64,000 bases of DNA from QHXW01 sp035280425 (GCA_035280425.1 DATEFW010000007.1:317077-381076), one strand, 5' to 3'. Shown: positions 1 to 9,135, counted from the stretch's first letter. Numbers and translations are program-made. The notes: a model not told the origin generated them from the sequence alone.

Positions 1-1
1 G

Positions 2-421
2 CAGATCCGGCTGCAGGTGCCGCCGTTACGCGAGCGGCGCGCGGATATCCGGCCGCTGGCGCGGTTCTTTCTCGCGCAGCAGGGTGAGGGCTTGCGGTTT
101 TCGGCAGCCTCGATCAGCGCGCTCGAGAATTACGATTGGCCAGGCAATGTGCGGGAGCTGCGGAATTTCATCGTGCAGGCATCGGTGATGGCGGAGAGCG
201 ACGAGATCACGCCCGAAATGCTGCCGCTTTCGATCCCGGCGCCGCAGACGCCGGCCAAGCCGCCGACGCTGGATGACATGGAGAAAGCGAGGATCCTCCA
301 GGTGATGGCGGAAACCGAAGGGCAGCAGCCACGCGCCGCCGACATCCTGGGGATCTCGCTGCGCACGCTCAGCCGCAAGCTGAAGCAGTACAGCGAAACG
401 GCTCGTAATCAGATCCCGTAG
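2..421 (+). CDS. sigma-54-dependent NtrC-family regulator, C-terminal part (5' truncated by window edge)
   Basis: The reading frame is open from base 2, so the gene starts before the window. The visible part begins in the AAA+ domain at VPPLRERRADI. It continues through the sensor II segment ENYDWPGNVREL and ends in a Fis-type helix-turn-helix (RAADILGISLRTLSRKLKQY). This is the standard tail of sigma-54 enhancer-binding proteins, which hydrolyse ATP to open RpoN promoters and bind upstream DNA through the Fis domain. The N-terminal receiver or sensor domain is outside the window, so the signal cannot be named. It converges with the VWFA gene, with one base between the stops. Confidence 0.9.
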   Translation, partial: QIRLQVPPLRERRADIRPLARFFLAQQGEGLRFSAASISALENYDWPGNVRELRNFIVQASVMAESDEITPEMLPLSIPAPQTPAKPPTLDDMEKARILQVMAETEGQQPRAADILGISLRTLSRKLKQYSETARNQIP

Positions 422-422
422 G

Positions 423-1403
423 TCATTCGGCGCTTAGCCAATAACCGAGGCGGGAATAAACCTTCGCGCCGGGAACATCCACTGCGATCGTGACGACGTG
501 GTATCCGGGCTCATCTGAACTGGGGTAATAACTAAGCTGGTAAGAGCTGCGCAGAGTAATGCCGATCGCGGCGAGCGCGTCTTCCAACTGGCGTTGCTTT
601 CGGAAATGAAACTGTGTTCCTCCGGTTGTGGCGGTCAGGATCGAAAACGGGTCGGCTCCCGATTGGACCCGGGCGTTCCGATTGAGCGCAGTAACCAGTC
701 TTCCGAGGTCGAGGCCGGCTTTGAAGCCGCCCCGTTCGGCTCTCGAAACACCACCCAGCGAGAACGTATCGGATACAAAATCCTTGCCGAATTCAGGAAG
801 AGTTAAAGCATAAACGGTCAAATCGGCTTTGCTTGCTTGCTGCTCGAGATCGGCGAGTTGAGACTCACTTCCCCTGTCCACCGGCTGGCCGATGAATAGA
901 AGAACCCTGGACCGGGATGCAGGCCGGGCTCGAAGCAAGGTAACGGCGCGGATACCGGCATCGATCATCCGGGCGGGCGGGTCTTTTGCTGAGAGATTCC
1001 GCAGAGCGGATCGGACGTCTCCGGCATCAAAAGTTTTCAAAATGGCGACCTCCGCGTTATACGACATCACCGCGGCTTCGCCGGATTCGCCCGCCAACAA
1101 AGAATCCACGGCGCTGCCCACGCGGGCGATGATCGGCAGGTACTCGCGCACATTCTGACTCGTCTGGATGGCGAGGACAATCGAAACCGGCGCCATCGTC
1201 TGATCCAGCCTGATGTTTTGCCGGCGGCCGTTATCGAGAACGTGGAAGTTATGTGGTTCGAGTCCCGCAATGAGCTGATTGTTTTTGGAAAAAACGAGCG
1301 TCGAGAGCGAGACGAGTCGTACAGGGACGCGAATCGTTGGTGCTTGCTGCCCCAATCCGCGTGAAATACTTGCAAGCGTCAGAACAAGCGTGACGATGCG
1401 CAC
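423..1403 (-). CDS. VWFA-related secreted protein (acidobacterial type)
   Basis: A 326-aa protein starting at GTG with a short hydrophobic leader ending near residue 20. It matches the layout of the VWFA-related family expanded in Acidobacteriota: a beta-strand region with LVSLSTLVFSKNNQLI and FHVLDNGRRQNI, then a Rossmann-like vWA core. The position where vWA domains carry the metal-binding DxSxS reads AIQTSQNV, so the MIDAS aspartate is missing and metal-dependent ligand binding is doubtful. The C-terminus has the usual IGITLRSSYQLSYYPS strand. The role is unknown; an envelope protein is inferred. No Shine-Dalgarno sequence is visible before the GTG. Confidence 0.8.
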   Translation of the reverse strand: MRIVTLVLTLASISRGLGQQAPTIRVPVRLVSLSTLVFSKNNQLIAGLEPHNFHVLDNGRRQNIRLDQTMAPVSIVLAIQTSQNVREYLPIIARVGSAVDSLLAGESGEAAVMSYNAEVAILKTFDAGDVRSALRNLSAKDPPARMIDAGIRAVTLLRARPASRSRVLLFIGQPVDRGSESQLADLEQQASKADLTVYALTLPEFGKDFVSDTFSLGGVSRAERGGFKAGLDLGRLVTALNRNARVQSGADPFSILTATTGGTQFHFRKQRQLEDALAAIGITLRSSYQLSYYPSSDEPGYHVVTIAVDVPGAKVYSRLGYWLSAE

Positions 1404-1524
1404 ATGACCGGCGCGTGCATGGCTGCTGCCATACCAGAGAACATATCTGCCGGAACTCCGGCTAGCCGGCGCCGTGATCCGTACGCCCAGCTGTGAACCC
1501 GATGCGACAATCGGCCGATTCTCG

Positions 1525-2343
1525 CTACGAACGTAGGCGGAAGGTTCCCTTAAACGTCTTTAGCCGCAGCTCCGGGCCACCGCCGTTTACGGCCCCGCGA
1601 TAGTGTTCGTGGTGCGCTGGGCTGGAACGGAAGCCGACGGTAACGGCCGGGTCGACATCCAGCGTTCCGTGCCGGCCGAGCTCGCTTTCGAGGGTGACGC
1701 CCTTGCCGGGCGGAAGCGCGATCTCCACATCGCCTTTGTAGGTATCGACGCGGCTGGGACCGGCGACGTTGGCGAAGGCAACGCGCGCCTCGCCTTTATA
1801 AGTGTGCAGCGCGAGCGGGCCTTCGAGCGAGGAGATGACGCTCGTGCCCTTGTAAGTATCGACATCGAGCGCCCCGCGCAGGCCGTCGACGCGGATATCG
1901 GACTTGTAGTCCTTGATCTTTAGCCGGGCGGTGCGCGGCATGTGAATCTCGTACCGGACAAAGGGCAGGACACGGGACTCCCAGTCGAACCAGGAATTCG
2001 GCCAGGAGCGCCCTTCGAGCTTGCTGTAATCCGACTTTACGTGAACGGCCGAGCCCGAACCTTCGATGCGGACCTCGGTCTGCTCGACGGCCTGTTTCTG
2101 GCCGGCCGAGTCGCCATCGGGCTCGACGCGCGCATGGATGTCGATCTCGGCTTTATCCCAGGTGTGCACACTGACCGCGCCCTTGTAGGTCTCGACGGTA
2201 AGAAAACCTGCCGGGTCGAGCGCGAGGGTTTTGTGCACCTGTTTGACATCGGTTTCGGTAGCCCGAGTCAAATTCGGGGCCACGGCCATTGCGAAGAAAG
2301 TTACGGTTATCAGAGCCGTGGCCCGGGAAGACGTTCGCAGCAT
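1525..2343 (-). CDS. DUF4097-type putative adhesin with repeated YKG turns
   Basis: A 272-aa exported protein with an N-terminal signal peptide (hydrophobic to about residue 28, ending near TRATE). The body is a beta-solenoid-like series in which a [T/D]YKG or related turn recurs about every 20-60 residues: VETYKGAV, IKDYKSDI, VDTYKGTS, LHTYKGEA, VDTYKGDV, LKTFKGTF. This fits the DUF4097 family. The start at 2343 has a good ribosome-binding site, AGGAGG, 6 nt upstream. A second, larger DUF4097 protein lies at 50762-52105. The function is unknown; surface or periplasmic location is inferred from the signal peptide. Confidence 0.8.
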   Translation of the reverse strand: MLRTSSRATALITVTFFAMAVAPNLTRATETDVKQVHKTLALDPAGFLTVETYKGAVSVHTWDKAEIDIHARVEPDGDSAGQKQAVEQTEVRIEGSGSAVHVKSDYSKLEGRSWPNSWFDWESRVLPFVRYEIHMPRTARLKIKDYKSDIRVDGLRGALDVDTYKGTSVISSLEGPLALHTYKGEARVAFANVAGPSRVDTYKGDVEIALPPGKGVTLESELGRHGTLDVDPAVTVGFRSSPAHHEHYRGAVNGGGPELRLKTFKGTFRLRS

Positions 2344-2414
2344 GATTCGCCTCCTGGTAAATAAGCTACGACTGTTCAGGTCTGGAGGTTCCGTTCATTC
2401 CACGAAGGCCATGC

Positions 2415-2420
2415 TACACT
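2415..2420 (+). promoter_or_regulatory. candidate -10 hexamer (TACACT) for leaderless symporter operon
   Basis: TACACT ends 8 nt before the ATG at 2429, which would place the transcript start at or next to that codon. No Shine-Dalgarno sequence precedes the ATG. No convincing -35 was found. The call rests on the same spacing recurring before many genes in this window. Confidence 0.4.
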
Positions 2421-2428
2421 CCCGGTTG

Positions 2429-2563
2429 ATGCCTGACGGACGCCAGATGCCGGATGAACCGCCGCCGTTGCTTGGAAGCTGGCCGCGCGTTTACATCCTG
2501 GTGCTGGCGTATCTGGCGCTGCTGATCCTGCTTTTTTACGCGTTTACCCTTCATTTTTCATGA
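2429..2563 (+). CDS. small single-TM protein coupled to SSS symporter
   Basis: A 44-aa protein: a short Pro-rich cytoplasmic head, then one hydrophobic helix (VYILVLAYLALLILLFYAFT), ending HFS. Its stop overlaps the symporter start as ATGA, so translation is probably coupled. Small one-helix proteins directly before sodium:solute symporters are known in several lineages, and an accessory subunit role is inferred. The start is uncertain: ATG at 2411 (weak GAAGG), 2429 (preferred, 8 nt after a TACACT) or 2447 are all in frame. Confidence 0.6.
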   Translation: MPDGRQMPDEPPPLLGSWPRVYILVLAYLALLILLFYAFTLHFS

Positions 2564-4248
2564 GACCGCTCGACTGGTTGGTGCTGGGCGCCACGCTGAC
2601 CGCGATTGTCACCTATGGGCTCTACAAGGGACGGGGCTCGGATACCGTCAACAAATACCTTCTCGCCGGCAAAACCATGCCCTGGTACGCCATGGCGCTT
2701 TCGATCATGGCGACGCAGGCGAGCGCCATTACGTTCATTTCGACGACGGGCCAGGCTTATGTCGATGGCATGCGTTTTGTGCAGTTCTATTTCGGCATGC
2801 CCATCGCCATGGTGATCATCTCGGCCACGGCGGTGCCGCTGTTCCACCGCTCGAATGTTTACACGGCATACGAGTATCTGGAAAAGCGTTTCGATGCCAA
2901 GACAAGAGCGCTGGCCAGCATCGTGTTTTTGATCCAGCGCGGAATTTCGGTCGGTGTCTCGCTTTATGCGCCGGCGATTGTGCTGGCCGTTATCCTGGGA
3001 TGGCCGGACCGTCTGACGACGCTGGCCATGGGGGTGCTGATTACGATCTACACCACGGCCGGGGGCATCAAGGCCGTGACCTGGACCGATGTACAGCAGA
3101 TGCTGATTATCTTCTTCGGGCTTTTTGTCGCACTCTTCATGATTATTCATCTGCTGCCGGCCCGAGTTTCGTTCAGTGACGCCGTGAATCTGGCGGGCGC
3201 GATCGGAAAACTGAACGCCGTGGATCTTCACTTCGACCTGAACAATCGCTACAACGTGTGGAGCGGGCTGATCGGAGGGGCGTTCCTGGCGCTTGCGTAT
3301 TTCGGATGCGATCAGTCGCAAGTGCAGCGGTATCTGACCGGAAAGTCCATCGCGCAGAGCCGTTTAAGTCTGATGTTTACCGCCGTCGCTAAAATCCCGA
3401 TGCAGTTTTTCATCCTGTTCATCGGCGCGATGGTGTTCGTCTTCTACACATTCGAGAGACCGCCGCTGCTGTTTCAGCCGGTGGCGATGGAGCAGCTGCG
3501 ATCGATGAAGGCGGGCGGATATAGTGCGATCGAGGAGAGGTTCGAGCGGGCATTTGAGCGCCGCAAGCTGGCGGCTACCGCGTTGGCCGAAGCACACGGC
3601 GACCCGGCCAGGCGCGCGGAATATGTGGCCCAATACCGCGCAGCGCAGAAGGAGATTAATGCCGCGCGAGCGGACGGCGCGGGGCTGGTGGAGCACGCGA
3701 CCGGCGAGAGAGGATTCAACGACACCAATTACATTTTTCTCGCGTTCGTCACGCGCTATCTGCCGGCGGGAGTGGTGGGGCTGTTGATTGCGGTGATCTT
3801 TGCGGCGGCGATGTCATCCAGCTCGGGCGAAGTGAACTCGCTGGCGACCGTGACGGTGGTGGATATTTACCGCAGGCACATGCGGCAGGACGCGACCGAC
3901 CGGCATTACTTATGGGCCTCTCGTATTTTTACGGCGTTCTGGGCGGCATACGCGGTGTTCTTCGCGCATTTTGCCAGTAAGCTTGGCTCGCTGATTGAAG
4001 CGGTGAATCTGTTGGGATCGCTATTTTATGGATCTCTGCTGGGAGTGTTCGTCCTGGCGTTTTTCTTCCGGCGTGTGACCGGGACAGGCGCGTTTGCCGG
4101 CATGGTGGCGGGCGAGGCGGCTATTTTCGCGGCCTACTGGTTCACGGGCATCTCGTTTCTCTGGTACAACGTGATCGGATGCGTGGTGGTGATCGGGACC
4201 GGCGTGGTGGTCTCGTGGATATGGCCGGCAAGAAGTGCTGCGGGATGA
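2560..4248 (+). CDS. SSS-family sodium:solute symporter
   Basis: A 562-aa polytopic membrane protein of the SSSF family, which uses the sodium gradient to take up sugars, organic acids or related solutes. Evidence includes the N-terminal helix followed by NKYLLAGKTMPWYAMALS, the unwound TM1-like stretch IMATQASAITFIS, the segment TTAGGIKAVTWTDVQQ, and the late helix with AMSSSSGEVNSLATV typical of the family. About 13-14 membrane segments are seen. A charged loop of about 70 residues (roughly residues 310-385, rich in Arg, Glu and Ala) interrupts the helices. The substrate cannot be told. The gene is translationally coupled to the 44-aa protein upstream. Confidence 0.92.
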   Translation: MRPLDWLVLGATLTAIVTYGLYKGRGSDTVNKYLLAGKTMPWYAMALSIMATQASAITFISTTGQAYVDGMRFVQFYFGMPIAMVIISATAVPLFHRSNVYTAYEYLEKRFDAKTRALASIVFLIQRGISVGVSLYAPAIVLAVILGWPDRLTTLAMGVLITIYTTAGGIKAVTWTDVQQMLIIFFGLFVALFMIIHLLPARVSFSDAVNLAGAIGKLNAVDLHFDLNNRYNVWSGLIGGAFLALAYFGCDQSQVQRYLTGKSIAQSRLSLMFTAVAKIPMQFFILFIGAMVFVFYTFERPPLLFQPVAMEQLRSMKAGGYSAIEERFERAFERRKLAATALAEAHGDPARRAEYVAQYRAAQKEINAARADGAGLVEHATGERGFNDTNYIFLAFVTRYLPAGVVGLLIAVIFAAAMSSSSGEVNSLATVTVVDIYRRHMRQDATDRHYLWASRIFTAFWAAYAVFFAHFASKLGSLIEAVNLLGSLFYGSLLGVFVLAFFFRRVTGTGAFAGMVAGEAAIFAAYWFTGISFLWYNVIGCVVVIGTGVVVSWIWPARSAAG

Positions 4249-4280
4249 CGAAACCGTCAAAAAGTCCGGGCTGGTTCGAC

Positions 4281-4829
4281 TCAGTTCGGTTCGGACGGCG
4301 GAGATTCGATGATCACCGGCGTGGCGCGCGGGGAAGCGCCGCGGCCGATTACGCCCGTGAGCATGATCGACGGGATCCAGCACATTCTGGACTTGTCTTC
4401 GCTGGACGCTACTTCGATGCGCGACAGGCGCCCGGCGCGCGCGTGCTCGTGAACCACTGTACCGGCGGGCACGGCCAGGGTGCTTTCGCGAAGAACCAGA
4501 GCCGCGGCTGCGTTCCGATCGCCCTGCGCGATCACGGCGTAGAGCTGGAGAATTTGCGTATCGGATTCGGAACAAAACGAATCGGCAATCACGGTGGCGT
4601 CACGGTCGACTGCGCCCGCGGCCTGCTTGCGCGAGCGGCCAAACGAGCCCGGAGCCAACCTGGGCAGCACGGCGAGAGCGATCAGCGCGCCAACGACCGT
4701 GAAGAGGATCAGGGTCAGGAATGTGAATGGCTTTTCCGGGCGCCGGCCGATGCGCGCTCCGCACTTCAGGCAGAAGCGAGCGGTTTCAGGCAGTGGCGCC
4801 TGGCATTTTGGACAGGAGACGGAAGTCAT
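4281..4829 (-). CDS. zinc-ribbon, single-TM hypothetical protein
   Basis: A 182-aa protein. The N-terminal zinc ribbon has two CxxC pairs (CPKC near residue 6 and CLKC near 21). A basic linker, one membrane helix (FLTLILFTVVGALIALAVL) and a C-terminal extracytoplasmic domain without recognised motifs follow. The start at 4829 is preferred over upstream in-frame codons because AGGTG lies 6 nt before it and the zinc ribbon follows at once. It converges with the symporter gene. The layout, zinc ribbon inside and soluble domain outside, suggests a sensing or anchoring role, but no function is assigned. Confidence 0.7.
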   Translation of the reverse strand: MTSVSCPKCQAPLPETARFCLKCGARIGRRPEKPFTFLTLILFTVVGALIALAVLPRLAPGSFGRSRKQAAGAVDRDATVIADSFCSESDTQILQLYAVIAQGDRNAAAALVLRESTLAVPAGTVVHEHARAGRLSRIEVASSEDKSRMCWIPSIMLTGVIGRGASPRATPVIIESPPSEPN

Positions 4830-4965
4830 TGAGTCACCTGACGACCTACCGGCTTGTATCCCCGGCGTAAACACGCGGGCACCCCTTTATTGTTCAGGAA
4901 GCAGAGTACGAATCCAATGCTGACTTTAGTTAATAAAACCAGCCTTGCAGACGGGTACTTGCAAA

Positions 4966-6219
4966 CTATACAAAGACGGTTGCGACTTCGACGGCGGAGC
5001 GGTTGCCTTCCACCACCACGATTCCGCTCTCCGTCACGTGATGAAAGCGGCGGTCGCGCTCGAGGTCATAACCGATGGCTGCATCGGGCTGAATGCGAAC
5101 GTTTTTATCGAGAATGGCGCGGCGCACTTTGGCTCGTCTTCCGATGTCGCAGTTATCGAGGATGATCGAGTCTTCGACCAGCGCGCCGGCATGCACGCGC
5201 ACGTTGCGCCCGATGACGCAATTGCGAACCACGCCGCCTGAAAGAATCGACCCCCCGGAAATGACCGAATCAACTGCCTGGCCGCGGCGATTCTCTTCAT
5301 CGAAGGTGAATTTTGCAGGCGGATCGGGAAAGCCGGTGGTGCGCAGCGGCCATTCGCGGTTATATAGATTGAGAGCCGGCGACACTGAGCGGAGATCCAT
5401 ATTTGCCTCGTAATAAGCGTCGATAGTGCCTACATCGCGCCAATAGGCAGGTGCGTCGGCAAGCTCGCCGGGGATGCGGTTGGACTGGAAGTTATACGCG
5501 TAGACTTCGGAGCGGCCGACGAGCGAGGGCAGGATGTCATGCCCGAAATCATGCGTGCTGGCGTCTCTGGCGGCGTCATCCTGAAGCTCGCGCAATAGAG
5601 CGCGCGTAGCAAAGATGTAGTTGCCCATCGAGGCATAGACGCGATTAGGATCGCCGGGTATGGTGGGGGCATCGGCTTTTTTCTCGTGGAAGCGCACGAT
5701 GCGGCCATCGGCCCGAGTCTCGATCACGCCGAACTGGGCAGCCTGCTCCTTCTCCACCGGAATAGCCGCGACGGTGGCTTCGGCGCTCTTGTTTTGGTGG
5801 TATTCGACCATGCTGGCGATGTTCATGCGGTAGATATGGTCGGCGCCGAAGATGGCGACCAAGTGCGGATCAGCCTGCTCGATCAAATTGATGTTCTGAA
5901 AAATTGCATCGGCCGTGCCTTGGTACCAGGTCTCGTCGGCCGAGCGCATCTGTGCCGGAACCGGAATGATGAACTGGTTCTTCAGCAGGCTGCCGAACTG
6001 CCAACCTTCGTTCAAGTGCTGCAACAGCGACTGGCTGCGGAACTGCGTGAGGACGTAGATCGAGTAGATACCGGAGTTTATGAAGTTGCTGAGGACGAAA
6101 TCGATGATGCGGTACTTGCCGCCAAAGGGGACGGCGGGTTTGGCGCGCTCTTTGGTGAGCGGGTAAAGCCGGGTGCCCTTGCCGCCGGCCAGGACGATGC
6201 CTAGGACGCGCAACTGCAT
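4966..6219 (-). CDS. glgC: glucose-1-phosphate adenylyltransferase
   Basis: A 417-aa enzyme forming ADP-glucose from ATP and glucose-1-phosphate, the committed step of bacterial glycogen synthesis. The nucleotide-binding signature GGKGTRLYPLTKERAKP lies at about residues 13-29, followed by the conserved YRIIDFVLSNFINSG. FGADHIYRMN carries the active-site Asp and YASMGNYIFA the sugar-binding region. The C-terminal 120 residues show the hexapeptide left-handed beta-helix pattern (SVISGGSILSGGVVRNCVIG). The length is usual for bacterial GlgC. No other glycogen gene is adjacent. It is divergent from the MFS gene across 155 bases. Confidence 0.96.
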   Translation of the reverse strand: MQLRVLGIVLAGGKGTRLYPLTKERAKPAVPFGGKYRIIDFVLSNFINSGIYSIYVLTQFRSQSLLQHLNEGWQFGSLLKNQFIIPVPAQMRSADETWYQGTADAIFQNINLIEQADPHLVAIFGADHIYRMNIASMVEYHQNKSAEATVAAIPVEKEQAAQFGVIETRADGRIVRFHEKKADAPTIPGDPNRVYASMGNYIFATRALLRELQDDAARDASTHDFGHDILPSLVGRSEVYAYNFQSNRIPGELADAPAYWRDVGTIDAYYEANMDLRSVSPALNLYNREWPLRTTGFPDPPAKFTFDEENRRGQAVDSVISGGSILSGGVVRNCVIGRNVRVHAGALVEDSIILDNCDIGRRAKVRRAILDKNVRIQPDAAIGYDLERDRRFHHVTESGIVVVEGNRSAVEVATVFV

Positions 6220-6374
6220 ACCGTCGATTGTGTCAACACAAAGTCGACGTGCGCAACCGAAGAAACCGATTGCGTGGATGTCTGAACACGGAAGGGGTTT
6301 AGGCAGGCCAGGTATCAGCCCGCGGGGCCAGCACTTTCTCGCGACGGTTCTGAAGTGATATGGTGTGAACTCCC

Positions 6375-7646
6375 ATGGTGACCCCGGCGGGTATTTTACC
6401 CATCAAGAAACGCGGGTACGGGCTGAGGCGGTGGAGTGTTCTCGCGCTGCTGATGGCGGCGATCATCATCGGGTATATCGATCGGACCAATATTTCGGTG
6501 GCGCTCGCGGCATCGCAGTTCAAAACGGCCTTTCATTTGACGGACCAGAATCGCGGGGCGCTGAATGCGGCGTTCTTCTTTTCGTATGCTTTTTTGCAAA
6601 TCCCGGCCGGCTGGCTGGTCGATCGCTATGGCGTGAAGTTCCCGTATGCGTGGAGTTTTTTTACCTGGAGCTTGATTTCGGCGGCTACAGGGCTGGCGCA
6701 GTCGGTTTCACAACTGTTTGCGATCCGGTTTCTTTTGGGAGTCGGCGAATCGGTGGCGACGCCGGCGAGCATGCGGTGGATCCGGTTTCAGTTCGCCGAA
6801 AGAGAGCGCGGGTTAGCGGTGGGGCTGTACATGAGCGCGACGAAGATCGGCTCGGCGATCGGCGCGCCGCTGGCTGCATGGCTAATCGGCGGCTGGGGAT
6901 GGCGGCCGATGTTCATGTGGCTCGGGATCGGCGGCCTGGTGTGGCTGGTGCCGTGGCTGTTGCTGGCTGAGAATGATGACCGCGCGCGCGAACGGCAGGC
7001 TGTGGGCGGATCAAAGACTGTTGTCTCATTCCGGAAGGTGCTCTCCAGCCCGGTGATCTGGGGCACGGTGATCGGCACATTCTGCTACATGTACTTCGTA
7101 TACTTCTGCATGACGTGGATGCCGGCATACTTCGTCGAGCGGCGGAATCTCTCGCTCGAGTCGATGGGGCTTTACACCATGTTCAGTTTCGGGGGCATGG
7201 CGGCGGTGGCGGCGCTGGCGGGCTGGGTAGCGGACCGTATGATTGCAGCCGGCCGGGACGCAGTCGCGGTAAGAAAAGCCTTCACGATTGCGGGATTTCT
7301 GGTAGCCTCGACCGAAGTGATCGGGGCATTTTCGGATTCAGTGCCGGTGGCGCTGTTTTTCGCAGTCTTTTCGCTCAGCGGCCTGGGGCTGGCCACCGCG
7401 AATTATTGGGCGCTGACGCAAACGCTGATCCCGGGCGGCGCGATCGGGCGAATCGTGGGAATTCAGAACTGCGCGGCGAACCTGCCGGGGATTGTGGCGC
7501 CGATCGTCACGGGCTGGCTAAAGCAGACGACCGGCGGGTACCGCGCGCCGATCGAGGCGATTTTCTTCGTGCTGATCGTGGGGGTGGCGGCGTACATTTT
7601 CCTGGTGAAAGAAGAGTACGCGCCCGGCATCGCCCGAGAGAGCTAG
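6375..7646 (+). CDS. MFS transporter, anion:cation symporter (ACS)-like
   Basis: A 423-aa major facilitator with 12 predicted membrane helices. The first helix ends in GYIDRTNISVALA, the DRxNxxxA signature of the ACS branch, which includes hexuronate, phthalate and glucarate carriers. The cytoplasmic loop 2-3 motif appears as GWLVDRYGVKFPY, and the mid-protein loop is rich in Arg and Glu. Substrates of this branch are usually organic anions, but none can be assigned here. A TATGGT hexamer 10 nt before the ATG may be its -10. The gene is followed by ugd after 67 bases. Confidence 0.9.
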   Translation: MVTPAGILPIKKRGYGLRRWSVLALLMAAIIIGYIDRTNISVALAASQFKTAFHLTDQNRGALNAAFFFSYAFLQIPAGWLVDRYGVKFPYAWSFFTWSLISAATGLAQSVSQLFAIRFLLGVGESVATPASMRWIRFQFAERERGLAVGLYMSATKIGSAIGAPLAAWLIGGWGWRPMFMWLGIGGLVWLVPWLLLAENDDRARERQAVGGSKTVVSFRKVLSSPVIWGTVIGTFCYMYFVYFCMTWMPAYFVERRNLSLESMGLYTMFSFGGMAAVAALAGWVADRMIAAGRDAVAVRKAFTIAGFLVASTEVIGAFSDSVPVALFFAVFSLSGLGLATANYWALTQTLIPGGAIGRIVGIQNCAANLPGIVAPIVTGWLKQTTGGYRAPIEAIFFVLIVGVAAYIFLVKEEYAPGIARES

Positions 7647-7701
7647 CCGCTGGATTACCCAGATCCGCTACAAAACGCAGAACAGCCCGCGGTTTTCATG
7701 T

Positions 7702-7707
7702 TACATT
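7702..7707 (+). promoter_or_regulatory. candidate -10 hexamer (TACATT) for leaderless ugd
   Basis: TACATT ends 6 nt before the ATG at 7714 and no Shine-Dalgarno sequence intervenes, so the ugd transcript may begin at its start codon. Confidence 0.4.
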
Positions 7708-7713
7708 CCGACT

Positions 7714-9135
7714 ATGCGGGTGACGGTCATTGGAACGGGCTACGTTGGAACGGTTACTGGTGCGTGCCTGGCTTATCTGGGGCACCGCGTCAGCTGCATG
7801 GATACGGACGCGGATAAGATCGCCAAATTGCAAGCAGGCGAGATGCCCATTTATGAGCCGCACCTGCGAGAGCTGCTTTGCGATGCGGCGACGCACGGCG
7901 GCATCGAGTTTACGACAGATCTCGCACCAGCGGTTCGAGCAAGCGATGTCATTTTCATAGCGGTAGGAACACCGCCGCGCGCGAACGGCGAGGCAAACTT
8001 GTCATATCTGGAAGAGGCCGCGCGGTCGATCGGCGCTGCGATGAATGGAGAGCGTTTTCGGGTCGTAGTGAACAAGTCCACCGTGCCGGTCGGGAGCGGA
8101 AACCTGGTCGAGGCACTGGTTCGCGAGGGCATCGGCGAAACGCATCCGGGTGAACAGACGCGCGTTGAATTCGGTGTGGCCAGCAACCCCGAGTTTCTGC
8201 GGGAGGGATCGGCGATTGCAGACTCACTGTATCCTGACCGCATCGTGCTGGGCGCGGAAGACGAGCGAACGATGGCGATGCTCGAGGAATTGTACCGGCC
8301 GGTCATCGAGCAGCAATTCGACGCGCCGAAATTCGTGCCTCGGCCGGACGGCCTCAGCCGTGTGCCGCTGGTTGCGACCTCACTGACCAGCGCGGAAATG
8401 ATCAAGTACGCCGCCAATACGTTTCTGGCGATGAAGATCGGGTTTGCCAACGAAATGGCAAACTTGTGCGAGAGGGTGGGTGCGGATTCGACCGAGGTGA
8501 TGGGCGGTATCGGACTGGATTCACGTATTGGCGCGAAGTTTTTGAACGCCGGCCTGGGTTGGGGCGGGAGCTGTTTCGGAAAAGATATTCAATCGTTGCT
8601 GCACACGGCAGAAGAGTATGGCTACCAGGCGCGGCTGCTCGAAGCGGCACTCGCGGTGAACCGGGCGCAGCGGCAAGTGGTGATTCAGAAATTGCAGGAA
8701 AAGCTTTTTATCTTGAAGGGCCGGACGATCGCGCTGCTCGGCCTGGCGTTCAAGCCCGACACGGACGACCTGCGCGACGCTCCCAGCCTGCAGATCGCGG
8801 AACGGCTACTGCAGATGGGAGCGCGGGTGAAGGCCTACGATCCGATTGCCATGCCGGCCTGCCGCGCGCAAAATCCGGACCTCAGGATTCACTATTGCGA
8901 ATCGGCGATTGATGCCGCGCGCGAAGCGGAGGCGATTGTCCTGGTCACCGAATGGGATGAATTCCGAAAATTAGACCTCGCGCAACTGGCGGCCGTAATG
9001 CGCCAGCGAGTCTTGATTGACGGCCGGAACCTCTACGATCCGCAAGCCGCACGACATGCCGGCTTCGACTACTGCGGGATTGGACGGACGCGGACGGATG
9101 GTCGTCAGGCACACCAACGGCCTAGCGGCACTTAA
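7714..9135 (+). CDS. ugd: UDP-glucose 6-dehydrogenase
   Basis: A 473-aa NAD-dependent enzyme oxidising UDP-glucose to UDP-glucuronate for polysaccharide synthesis. The N-terminal Rossmann motif is VIGTGYVGTVTGACLA (residues 5-20). The NKSTVPVG segment is near residue 120 and the central helix SAEMIKYAANTFLA near 226. The catalytic cysteine lies in GWGGSCFGKD (Cys287). The C-terminal UDP-binding domain starts near ALLGLAFKPDTDD. All key residues are present. Its stop overlaps the fabI stop on the other strand within a shared TTAA, so the two genes are tightly convergent. Confidence 0.96.
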   Translation: MRVTVIGTGYVGTVTGACLAYLGHRVSCMDTDADKIAKLQAGEMPIYEPHLRELLCDAATHGGIEFTTDLAPAVRASDVIFIAVGTPPRANGEANLSYLEEAARSIGAAMNGERFRVVVNKSTVPVGSGNLVEALVREGIGETHPGEQTRVEFGVASNPEFLREGSAIADSLYPDRIVLGAEDERTMAMLEELYRPVIEQQFDAPKFVPRPDGLSRVPLVATSLTSAEMIKYAANTFLAMKIGFANEMANLCERVGADSTEVMGGIGLDSRIGAKFLNAGLGWGGSCFGKDIQSLLHTAEEYGYQARLLEAALAVNRAQRQVVIQKLQEKLFILKGRTIALLGLAFKPDTDDLRDAPSLQIAERLLQMGARVKAYDPIAMPACRAQNPDLRIHYCESAIDAAREAEAIVLVTEWDEFRKLDLAQLAAVMRQRVLIDGRNLYDPQAARHAGFDYCGIGRTRTDGRQAHQRPSGT

